Positions 7,495 through 13,251 of a stretch of DNA of 13,251 nt are shown piece after piece. Numbering within the stretch: the first letter of the stretch is position 1; each line of letters begins with the position of its first letter. Below the pieces are notes generated by a model, which saw nothing but the letters and a program-made list of their open reading frames with translations, ran no database searches and was not told where the DNA came from. A program made the position numbers and the translations under genes. The stretch is from positions 1-13,251 of the forward strand of contig JAUXLO010000018.1 in the NCBI GenBank assembly GCA_030623665.1, read 5' to 3'. Origin of the DNA: Planctomycetota bacterium (GTDB lineage Bacteria > Planctomycetota > Brocadiia > Brocadiales > Bathyanammoxibiaceae).

Positions 7495-8685
7495 TTGAAA
7501 TACGCAATCGTTATAGCCGACGGCATGGCGGATTGCCCGCAGGATGAACTGGGCGGCAAGACACCCGTAGAGGCGGCTGCCATCCCAAACGCTGACCATG
7601 TGGCCAGTTTTGGTCGTCTGGGCACTGCCAGGACCATTCCTGTGGGTTTTGAACCGGGGAGTGACGTTGCCGCCCTCAGCTTCCTCGGCTATGACCCCAA
7701 CAAGTACTACACTGGCCGCGCACCACTAGAGGCGGCCAATCTGGGCCTGGAGCTTGGACCCGAAGACTGGGCCTTCCGATGTAACCTGGTCACGGTCAGG
7801 GATGATGTCCTTGAAGACTTTAGTGCAGGACACGTCTCTGACGAGGAGGCCAGGGCACTGATAACCTCATTGCAGGAGAAGCTCTCTGATAATGCTATAA
7901 GCTTCTACAGCGGAAAGAGTTATAGGAATATAATGCTCTATCGGGGCCAGCTGGACATGGGCGCGCGGTGTGCAGCGCCCCATGACATCATGGGCATGTC
8001 CGTTAAGAAAAATCTCCCTAAGGGCGACGGAAGCGACCTGTTGGTGAGGATTATGGAGGACTCCCGCCCCATTCTATCCAGACACGACGTGAACCTGCGT
8101 AGACTAAGCCTAAAGAAATCACCGGCCAACATGATCTGGCTGTGGGGACAGGGGAAGAGGCCATCCATCCCGCCATTCAGGGACAAGTACGGCGTGGCAA
8201 CCGGCGCGGTCATCACCGCCGTTGACCTCTTGAGGGGACTTGGCATATACCTCGGCTGGGATATCATTAAGGTACCCGGGGCTACTGGCTACCTAGATAC
8301 CGATTATGCGGCAAAGGGCCGATACGCCGTTGAGGCCCTGAAAGACCATGACATAGTGCTGGTCCACGTTGAGGCCCCTGACGAGGCAAGCCACGAGGGT
8401 GATGTGAGGCAAAAAATTCGCGCCATTGAGAACATAGATACATGCATCCTCGGCCCCCTTTTGGAGGCGTTAAAGAAATATGGCGAGTATCGCGTGCTGT
8501 ATATGCCAGACCACTACACCCTGATACAGAAAAAAACCCACTCCGGGGAAGCGGTACCCTTTGCAATCTGCGGTACCGGGATAGGCAGAAGGTCCAACCT
8601 CACCTTCAGCGAATCTAACGCCCTCAGCACAGGATTTACCTTTGACAAGGGCCATGAGCTTATGAAGTACTTCCTGACGGGATGA
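7495..8685 (+). CDS. apgM: Archaeal-type cofactor-independent phosphoglycerate mutase, or related proposed homoserine kinase
   Basis: This is an alkaline-phosphatase-superfamily enzyme of the aPGAM class, 396 residues. Metal-site and catalytic features are the N-terminal ADGMAD with Asp9, Ser56 in EPGSDVAALSFLGYDP (phospho-serine position), DEASHEGD with Asp296 and His300, PDH (339-340), and KTHSGEAVPF with His349. If it is a mutase it interconverts 3- and 2-phosphoglycerate in glycolysis and gluconeogenesis. A closely related bacterial subfamily of about this length has been proposed to act as homoserine kinase in threonine synthesis, and motifs alone cannot separate the two. The start is TTG, supported by AAGGGA eight bases upstream and by family-like MKYAIVIADG; no in-frame ATG exists before it. 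It stands alone on the + strand between two - strand runs. A weak hairpin follows the stop. Confidence 0.88.
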   Translation: MKYAIVIADGMADCPQDELGGKTPVEAAAIPNADHVASFGRLGTARTIPVGFEPGSDVAALSFLGYDPNKYYTGRAPLEAANLGLELGPEDWAFRCNLVTVRDDVLEDFSAGHVSDEEARALITSLQEKLSDNAISFYSGKSYRNIMLYRGQLDMGARCAAPHDIMGMSVKKNLPKGDGSDLLVRIMEDSRPILSRHDVNLRRLSLKKSPANMIWLWGQGKRPSIPPFRDKYGVATGAVITAVDLLRGLGIYLGWDIIKVPGATGYLDTDYAAKGRYAVEALKDHDIVLVHVEAPDEASHEGDVRQKIRAIENIDTCILGPLLEALKKYGEYRVLYMPDHYTLIQKKTHSGEAVPFAICGTGIGRRSNLTFSESNALSTGFTFDKGHELMKYFLTG

Positions 8686-8690
8686 CGGAA

Positions 8691-8705
8691 GGCCGAGAAG
8701 CGGCC
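8691..8705. terminator. Weak hairpin downstream of apgM
   Basis: GGCCG and CGGCC pair around an AGAAG loop, giving only a 5-bp stem, five bases after the apgM stop. No T-run follows on the + strand. It may help end transcription between convergent genes, but it is a poor match to an intrinsic terminator. Confidence 0.25.
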
Positions 8706-8769
8706 AGAGGCCTGCTACACCGCCCCCCCCATATTTTGCCGACAATGCTACATTTCCAGCCTCGTAATA

Positions 8770-9216
8770 CTACTTGTCCTTTGCCGTATTCTGCTCCCGT
8801 AGACTATAAAGCTGCTCCAATACCTTACGGGCCTCTGCAAGGTCGGGATTAAGCTTTAAGGCCTCTTCAAGCTGACTTATGGCCAGGTCGTACTGGCCCT
8901 TCTGTGCATATACCATACCGAGGTTATAACGGTACCCGGCATCCTCAGGTTCCAGCTTTATCGCCTTCTCAACATGCCTTATTGCCAGGTCATATTGGTG
9001 CTTATCGACATAACATGCACCAAGGAGGCTGTATGCCATTGCAAAATCGGGCTTCAGCCTCACGGCCTCCTCCAATTCGCGTATGGCAGAATCAAACTTG
9101 CCTTCCTTAAAAAAAGAATTGCCCGAATTGAAATGAGTCACGGCCTCCTCTATCCTGTCCGCCCAAAGCTGGCCGCTCATCAACAAAACCAGGACAACCA
9201 CCATAAATAACCTCAT
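8770..9216 (-). CDS. Exported tetratricopeptide-repeat protein
   Basis: This 148-residue protein has an N-terminal signal peptide (MRLFMVVVLVLLMSGQLWA, likely cut after Ala19) and three TPR units at about residues 24-57, 58-91 and 92-125, each ending in a LKP, LEP or LNP turn, followed by a capping helix and a charged tail. TPRs are protein-binding scaffolds, so it is probably a periplasmic assembly or adaptor protein; the partner is not evident. The start is ATG 9216, not a longer frame from 9255, because GAGGAGGT lies six bases before it and the signal peptide then begins correctly. It lies downstream of the heptosyltransferase on the same strand, but with a 200-base gap, so co-transcription is doubtful. 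Confidence 0.9.
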   Translation of the reverse strand: MRLFMVVVLVLLMSGQLWADRIEEAVTHFNSGNSFFKEGKFDSAIRELEEAVRLKPDFAMAYSLLGACYVDKHQYDLAIRHVEKAIKLEPEDAGYRYNLGMVYAQKGQYDLAISQLEEALKLNPDLAEARKVLEQLYSLREQNTAKDK

Positions 9217-9222
9217 CAAAAG

Positions 9223-9230
9223 ACCTCCTC
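9223..9230 (-). promoter_or_regulatory. Ribosome binding site fixing the TPR gene start
   Basis: GAGGAGGT sits six bases before ATG 9216, a near-perfect Shine-Dalgarno. It rules out the 13-residue N-terminal extension that the open frame would allow. Confidence 0.85.
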
Positions 9231-9416
9231 TATTGTCAAGAACCCCCTCTTGCATGGGATATCCTTTAGGGCTTTTAAATCCTTGAAACGGCTGTCAAAT
9301 TCACGCCAATACCCTGTATCATGCAGAGGAAGGCAAAGTCACGCCAGAAGTGGCTCCCCTGGTGCTACCTTCAGTGTATTAAGATGCTACGCACGAGAAC
9401 TGTGCGGGGGACCTAG

Positions 9417-10502
9417 CTAATTGTTTTGCACCTCTACCTTTTTTGCCAGCAATTCGCTTGCTGCCGCAAAGACCTCTTCCGGCGTAATCGCGGTTATACA
9501 GATGGGGTCCTTGCAGGTACGTTTTGTGCATGGACTGCAATCAACGTCCTTCCAGACCACATTGGAGCGGTCATTATAGGGTCCGTAAATCTCCGGGTCT
9601 TTCGGACCAAAGATGGCCACCTGAGGTATCCCCAGGAGAGACGCCATGTGCATGGGGCCTGTGTCTCCGCTTATAAACAGGTCTGACTGTCCTATAAGGC
9701 CCGCAAGTTGCACCAGGGAGTTTGTCGCCGGCCCAAGATAGCCATCTTTCTCCATGCCAGACACAATCCCCCTCGCCATATCTTGTTCGTTAGGACCCCA
9801 GGATACGACTACCCGGGCGCCTAGCTCCTTTGTCAACATATCGCCCAACTCTGCAAACGATTCAGCGGGCCAGCGCTTATACGCCCCAAACTTACTGGTC
9901 CCCGGGTGTATTACCACTAAGGGCCCGGCGCTTTTTATGGAATCCGCCAGCCATTTTGTTATGTAGTCCCTGTCTTCCGCAGGGACACTAATAGTGGAGC
10001 GTTCGCGGGTTGGCTTAATCCCCAGGGCTGTTAGGAGCGAGAGATTCTTTTCGACCCGATGCACTCTACCCTTTGGAGGGGTGATATGGTGGTTGGTGAA
10101 GAGATGGTTGTACTCGCGACAATATCCTTTTGCGAAGCCTATCCGTACGGGGGCACCACTAAGGTACGTCATAACGCCACTCTTGAGATTACCCTGAAAG
10201 TCTATAGCCACGTCAAACCCCTTGGCGCGAAGTTCGTCGTTGAAGAAGTCTAAGATCGTAGACACTGTATTGAGCAGTCTTAACGGCCCATAAACACCCT
10301 CACGCCACTTCTTCCTGGGAAAGATGATGACCTCATCCAGGTCCGGGTGCCCGTCCAGTAGTCTCGCCGCCCTGTCCTCCACCAGCCAGGTGATGTCTGC
10401 ATACGGATAGTGTTGTCTCAGACACCTTAGTGCGGGCAGGACGTGAATAACGTCTCCAACCGCACTCAATCGGACTATAAGTATCTTTTTCGCTCTCCGC
10501 AT
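9417..10502 (-). CDS. Glycosyltransferase family 9, lipopolysaccharide heptosyltransferase-like
   Basis: This is a GT-B fold enzyme of the WaaC/WaaF/WaaQ family, 361 residues, which transfers heptose from ADP-heptose to the LPS core on the cytoplasmic face of the inner membrane. The N-terminal domain opens with ILIVRLSAVGDVIHVLPAL (Asp18 at the catalytic-base position). The C-terminal domain has VIHPGTS (197-203) followed by KRWP with Lys209, then the donor-binding SGDTGPMHMASLLGIPQVAIFGP (278-300). Near the end is a Cys cluster (322, 325, 330, 335) seen in many members of this subfamily; it may bind metal. The exact acceptor cannot be read from sequence. The start is ATG 10502; AAGGAG directly abuts it, with AAGGGT further up as an alternative ribosome binding site. 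A strong promoter lies 35 bases upstream, and an LPS-kinase-like gene diverges from the same region. Confidence 0.92.
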   Translation of the reverse strand: MRRAKKILIVRLSAVGDVIHVLPALRCLRQHYPYADITWLVEDRAARLLDGHPDLDEVIIFPRKKWREGVYGPLRLLNTVSTILDFFNDELRAKGFDVAIDFQGNLKSGVMTYLSGAPVRIGFAKGYCREYNHLFTNHHITPPKGRVHRVEKNLSLLTALGIKPTRERSTISVPAEDRDYITKWLADSIKSAGPLVVIHPGTSKFGAYKRWPAESFAELGDMLTKELGARVVVSWGPNEQDMARGIVSGMEKDGYLGPATNSLVQLAGLIGQSDLFISGDTGPMHMASLLGIPQVAIFGPKDPEIYGPYNDRSNVVWKDVDCSPCTKRTCKDPICITAITPEEVFAAASELLAKKVEVQNN

Positions 10503-10536
10503 CTCCTTGACTACCCTTGGATTATGTTAATTAATA

Positions 10537-10565
10537 ACTATACCCCCCTCACCAGCGGGTGTCAA
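10537..10565 (-). promoter_or_regulatory. Strong sigma70-type promoter for the heptosyltransferase gene
   Basis: On the - strand, TTGACA (10565-10560) is followed after exactly 17 bases by TATAGT (10542-10537): six of six and five of six consensus matches. The transcript should start near 10530, leaving a leader of about 28 bases before ATG 10502. Confidence 0.65.
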
Positions 10566-10580
10566 GGCGAGTCTAAGGCG
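10564..10580. repeat. Direct repeat between divergent -35 boxes
   Basis: AAGGCG occurs at 10564-10569 and 10575-10580, one helical turn apart (11 bases); counting the GTC before each, the unit is GTC(T)AAGGCG twice. It fills the space between the two back-to-back -35 hexamers, a natural place for a shared regulator. No regulator is identified. Confidence 0.35.
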
Positions 10581-10581
10581 T

Positions 10582-10610
10582 TTGACAATTATGTGTAACA
10601 GACGTAAAAT
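10582..10610 (+). promoter_or_regulatory. Strong sigma70-type promoter for the kinase-plsY operon
   Basis: TTGACA (10582-10587) and TAAAAT (10605-10610) are 17 bases apart: six of six and five of six consensus matches. Initiation is expected near 10617, almost at the GTG start codon (10619) of the longest kinase frame, so either the mRNA is nearly leaderless or translation starts further in. Confidence 0.6.
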
Positions 10611-10618
10611 CCTCTATT

Positions 10619-11533
10619 GTGTCTACTGACTTAAATGTCCCAAAACAGTTTTCTGTCACACAGAAGGGGAGCGATACGTTCTTCTTGAAGGAGAAGTATA
10701 AGTACCCCGTATTGAGGCAGATAATAATGGATTTTTCCGCTGAGGTCAGGGGAGAACAGAGTGCCTTTCTTGGGCGGGGTGCATGTCTAGCCATCCCCGT
10801 GAGTGAGCTTAAGGACAGAAGGCTTATAGTAAGACACTACAGCCACGGCGGCCTGTGGGGGAGGTTGGCAGATGACATCCTTTGTGGTCATAATCGGCCA
10901 CTTAACGAACTTGTCAACGCTGAAAAGGCCACTCAGCGCGGTATGGACACTGCAGAGGTGGTGGCATTAAGGTTCAGAAACCTTCTTGGACCCCTTTGCA
11001 GGGCAGACATATTCACCTTGGAGATTTCCGGAGCAGAAGACCTGATAGTTTACCTCTGCAACCGTACTGCCGTGGAGATTTGTTCACAAAAAAGAGTGCT
11101 CATCAGGCATATTGCCCAAGCGGTGCGAAGGATGCACGATGCCGGAGTCTACCACGCAGATCTTCACCTCAAAAATATACTGGTCAAGAGGGACGGCACC
11201 CCGAAGGTTTATATAATTGACCTGGACAAATCCAAGCTCTCCACCGATGGGGGTCTCACAATCGAGCAACGTATGGACAATATATTGAGGCTGGGCAGGT
11301 CGGTGGAGAAGTTTAGCGAATGGCGGCCAGACCTTAAACTTATTACCAGGACAGACCGACTGAGGTTTCTTATGGAATATGTAGGCGCGGGAACTCTCGG
11401 AGAGGCCAACGACTGGAAGACCTTAGCGCGGAAGTATACCACCCATTATGCGGCACACAAGCTCTGGTGGAGACTTCTCCGCGCAGTGGGACTTGCTATG
11501 TATAGTTTTGAGAGACAACAGAGACAAAAATGA
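10619..11533 (+). CDS. Lipopolysaccharide (Kdo/WaaP-type) kinase family protein
   Basis: This protein-kinase-fold enzyme is likely to phosphorylate a sugar of the LPS inner core, as KdkA does on Kdo. It has 304 residues in the longest frame. The N-lobe has GRGACLAIPV (about 52-61) and VRHYSHGGLWGRL (71-83), which matches the LRHY-x-x-GG motif of Kdo kinases. The catalytic loop is HADLHLKNIL (179-188) with Asp181 and Asn186, and the metal-binding DLD at 201-203 replaces the eukaryotic DFG. The start is uncertain: GTG 10619 is the only candidate near the left end and has no ribosome binding site, while ATG 10727 (residue 37, GAGG nine bases upstream) lies just before the conserved domain and fits the predicted transcript start better. 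The stop overlaps the plsY start as ATGA, so the two are co-translated. The divergent heptosyltransferase supports an LPS role. Confidence 0.85.
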   Translation: MSTDLNVPKQFSVTQKGSDTFFLKEKYKYPVLRQIIMDFSAEVRGEQSAFLGRGACLAIPVSELKDRRLIVRHYSHGGLWGRLADDILCGHNRPLNELVNAEKATQRGMDTAEVVALRFRNLLGPLCRADIFTLEISGAEDLIVYLCNRTAVEICSQKRVLIRHIAQAVRRMHDAGVYHADLHLKNILVKRDGTPKVYIIDLDKSKLSTDGGLTIEQRMDNILRLGRSVEKFSEWRPDLKLITRTDRLRFLMEYVGAGTLGEANDWKTLARKYTTHYAAHKLWWRLLRAVGLAMYSFERQQRQK

Positions 11534-12156
11534 CTGGCGAACCACCTCTGGCATTCATTCTAGGCCCGTTAGCGGTATATCTTGTTGGGAGCGTGCCGTT
11601 TGCCTACATACTGCCCAAGGTGCTCAGTGGCCTGGACATAAGGCAGCATGGTAGCGGTAATGTGGGTGCTACCAACGTAGGCAGGGTAATGGGCTGGCGC
11701 TACGGTGTGGCGGTATTTTTGCTGGACGTACTCAAGGGGCTTGTGCCCGTATATCTTGCCTCAAAGTATTTTGCCCTTGGCCCCGGACACCCACTGGTTA
11801 TCCTGTGTGGTGCTGGTGCCATCCTTGGTCACGTCTTTCCAATATATTTACGCTTCAAGGGGGGTAAGGCAGCGGCCACCAGTGTGGGTGTGTTTCTGGT
11901 ACTTGCGCCTAAGGCCATCCTTGGTGCACTACTGGTGTGGTGTGTGATAGTGGCCGTTACCCGATACGTGTCACTCGGGACAATGTTGGGTTCTATGGCC
12001 CTCTGCATCCTTTTCGTGTATTTTCATCCCGACCCATTTGGTGAGGGCCGATATCTCATGGGCGTGTCGGCTGCTATGCCCCCCTTGATAATCTTCAGAC
12101 ATAAGGAGAATATCAAGAGGCTTTTTGCAGGCACAGAGCCAAAGCTGGGACAATAA
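11530..12156 (+). CDS. plsY: Glycerol-3-phosphate acyltransferase (acyl-phosphate type)
   Basis: This integral inner-membrane enzyme transfers an acyl chain from acyl-phosphate to sn-glycerol-3-phosphate, the first step of phospholipid synthesis. At 208 residues with about five to seven hydrophobic helices it is a standard PlsY. All three cytoplasmic motifs are present: GSGNVGATNVGR at residues 41-52, RFKGGKAAATSVG at 108-120 (glycerol-3-phosphate site), and HKENIKRLFAGTEPKLG at 191-207. The ATG overlaps the kinase stop in an ATGA, so both genes share the promoter at 10582-10610. Its usual partner plsX is not in the window. The pairing with an LPS kinase joins phospholipid and LPS functions in one transcript. 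Confidence 0.96.
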   Translation: MTGEPPLAFILGPLAVYLVGSVPFAYILPKVLSGLDIRQHGSGNVGATNVGRVMGWRYGVAVFLLDVLKGLVPVYLASKYFALGPGHPLVILCGAGAILGHVFPIYLRFKGGKAAATSVGVFLVLAPKAILGALLVWCVIVAVTRYVSLGTMLGSMALCILFVYFHPDPFGEGRYLMGVSAAMPPLIIFRHKENIKRLFAGTEPKLGQ

Positions 12157-12246
12157 GTGACTGCTTCTCAATCAGTGGGCCGGAGGCTCAGCCAGTTGGA
12201 TGTCACATACCCAATGCGTACTCCTCACGTGACGCCGCGGGTGCAT
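12157..12246. other. Intergenic stretch after plsY
   Basis: No gene is visible here. It includes an 8-bp palindrome, TCACGTGA, at 12225-12232, but no hairpin with a T-run that would serve as a clear terminator for plsY. Confidence 0.3.
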
Positions 12247-12645
12247 TTACCTTCGGCGTCGCTTTAGGGCCAGCAACCAGTCTATGGCGTGACTATCCTT
12301 CCTTCTTTCGGCATGACATCCTGTGCAGTGGAATGAAGCTTGTGCCTCGATGCGCCTTTCCGGCACCTTCTCAATGACGCCTCCTTCTCAAAGCACCGAC
12401 CCCATGCTAGCTCAGGTTCAAACGTAAGGGGGTAGACATCTACAAGCTCAAACCTTTTCTCCTTAAGCGTACTGCCCACAACACCACCCCTCATTCTTAG
12501 TCCGCACCCGCTATACCCAGGGTGCAAAATAGTCAATCTGCTAAATATCTATAATCAACCAGCAGAGCTTCGTCCAGGCGGTAGTAAACCTGCGTAACTT
12601 CTCCCGGTCGTCCTTCAGCTCCCCGGCGAAGAGGTTAAACGAGTA
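12247..12645 (-). pseudogene. Possible decayed gene in fragments over several frames
   Basis: On the - strand, plausible protein-like stretches follow one another but switch frame. 12645-12598 reads LFAGELKDDREK. It continues one frame over at 12598-12533 with YYRLDEALLVDYRYLAD then a stop. 12548-12282 holds KEKRFELVDVYPLTFEPE. A further frame, 12387-12247, reads FHCTGCHAERRKDSHAIDW and ends LLALKRRRR-stop. Each has coding-like codon choice and residue mix, yet no single frame spans the region and no good start is present. This could be a gene broken by indels, assembly error, or chance. The CTGCH at 12327-12313 would be a heme or zinc motif if real. I do not recognise a family. It lies directly downstream of the small zinc-finger-like gene on the same strand. 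Confidence 0.3.
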
Positions 12646-12690
12646 TTATCTTAAAACGTGATATGAGTTCAACAGGTCACTACGGACCCC

Positions 12691-12921
12691 TCAGTCCAGG
12701 TCTAGAGTGTTAACCATCCTTGCACTCGCCGGCGAATACACCTTCGTCTCATAATAAGTCCCTTCCCTAGCATGCTCTAGGAGATAATTGCAACGGGAGC
12801 ATCTGCGATTATGGGGTCCGTCACTCTTAAACTTCCTGCTACACATAAGACACGAGCGAACCCCCCGTATCCGTTTCACCCTGCGCCTTACTGCAGGTGT
12901 AAACTGCATAGTGTTATTCAT
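12691..12921 (-). CDS. Small CxxC...CxxC zinc-finger-like protein
   Basis: This 76-residue protein has two knuckles, Cys24-x-x-Cys27 and Cys41-x-x-Cys44, around FKSDGPHNRR, likely binding one zinc. I recall a CxxC-x-F-x-S-x-GPHNRxCxxC motif from small conserved bacterial and phage proteins of unknown function (memory, not searched). The N-terminus is very basic (VRRRVKRIRGVR), which suggests nucleic-acid contact, though that is inference. The start is ATG 12921 with AGGGGAGA six bases upstream (12935-12928), a strong ribosome binding site; an internal ATG at residue 5 is less likely. The region around it is gene-poor, and possible remains of another gene follow. No function can be assigned. 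Confidence 0.75.
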   Translation of the reverse strand: MNNTMQFTPAVRRRVKRIRGVRSCLMCSRKFKSDGPHNRRCSRCNYLLEHAREGTYYETKVYSPASARMVNTLDLD

Positions 12922-13251
12922 CTTGTTTCTCCCCTATACACCAGAAGCACATTCAAATGTCCAACAACTCAATCTTTGACTCAGATAGAGCGCATTTCGC
13001 GTGCCAAAAGACCTCCGTTGCCACAATTTTTACGCCTCTACCTATCCTTAGTATCAGAAAGACCTTACAACATCCGGTGTCTCGCAACCGGCATCGTCCT
13101 ATATGCCCCTGATATAAAAGTCCAAAATATTTGCAGTTGGGGCGCTATGACATCAAAAGTGGTGCGAAAAGTTTTCGCATGACCGTTAGCTATTATCCTG
13201 TGCGATCCCTAATTACTTGAGACTTCAGAAAAGCACCACACCTAACAATAA
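12922..13251. other. Gene-poor right end of the window
   Basis: No convincing gene is visible on either strand. The stretch carries the ribosome binding site of the zinc-finger-like gene at its left end, a hairpin (CCGGT 13074-13078 with ACCGG 13087-13091) and a perfect inverted repeat at 13163-13179. Open frames here are short and lack start signals or family resemblance. Confidence 0.4.
13163..13179. repeat. Perfect 17-bp inverted repeat
   Basis: TGCGAAAA and TTTTCGCA flank a single central G. This has the shape of an operator for a dimeric regulator. As a - strand RNA hairpin it would be too tight to form fully. No adjacent gene identifies its role. Confidence 0.45.

Noticed and set aside
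8721..8728. Run of eight C residues between apgM and the TPR gene
   Set aside because: Non-coding homopolymer with no associated structure; noted only as a possible sequencing-error site.
9274..9298. - strand TTGACA with a TTTAAA upstream of the TPR gene
   Set aside because: The spacing is only about 13 bases, too short for a sigma70 promoter.
12811..13182. 123-codon + strand frame at the right end
   Set aside because: It overlaps the zinc-finger-like gene antisense, lacks a ribosome binding site, and its free part shows no coding character.
1..13251. tRNA, rRNA, CRISPR array, transposase, prophage or toxin-antitoxin genes
   Set aside because: Looked for on both strands by eye; no cloverleaf, repeat-spacer pattern or relevant protein motif was found.

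Overview
This window looks like chromosomal DNA from a Gram-negative bacterium with mid-range GC. It carries a heptosyltransferase-type LPS glycosyltransferase, a Kdo/LPS-kinase-type protein and a small lipobox lipoprotein, all of which imply an outer membrane. The two-gene glycine decarboxylase (gcvPA plus gcvPB), an archaeal-type phosphoglycerate-mutase-like enzyme, a short-repeat family and a small CxxC...CxxC protein would fit an anammox-type planctomycete (Brocadiales) or a neighbouring deep lineage. That placement is inference from memory of such genomes, not proof. I see no rRNA, tRNA, CRISPR array, transposase or phage gene.

Left block (1-3233, + strand): the C-terminal part of gcvPA, complete gcvPB, an unannotated 57-residue lipoprotein, and a lipoate/octanoate protein transferase-ligase. 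GcvPA and GcvPB form the P-protein of the glycine cleavage system. The transferase can lipoylate the H-protein that P-protein works with, so this is one functional neighbourhood. Two short repeats have landed in it. One is a 24-bp perfect palindrome that contributes the last codons and stop of gcvPA. The other is a 75-bp hairpin element inserted in frame in the ligase gene.

Middle block (3302-7299, - strand): read in transcription order this is trkH, trkA, parA, ltaE, packed with gaps of 11 and 28 bases and one ATGA overlap, so probably one operon. TrkH and TrkA form a potassium channel and its gating ring, ParA is a partition-type ATPase, and LtaE splits threonine to glycine and acetaldehyde. 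Next, on the + strand, is an apgM-type gene (7495-8685) that could be a phosphoglycerate mutase or the related proposed homoserine kinase.

Right block (8770-12156): a secreted TPR protein and a GT9 heptosyltransferase-like gene on the - strand, then a Kdo-kinase-like gene and plsY on the + strand, overlapping by ATGA. The heptosyltransferase and kinase diverge from a 116-bp intergenic segment with two near-consensus sigma70-type promoters placed back to back. This part serves envelope lipid and LPS building.

Right end (12157-13251): gene-poor. It contains a small CxxC...CxxC zinc-finger-like protein on the - strand with a strong ribosome binding site. Downstream of it lie fragments in several - strand frames that look like a decayed gene, and upstream are a perfect 17-bp inverted repeat and a short hairpin. 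I did not find a convincing novel multi-gene system. The best leads are the two repeat insertions in the glycine-cleavage locus, the divergent promoter pair with its kinase start-codon problem, and the decayed gene at the right end.
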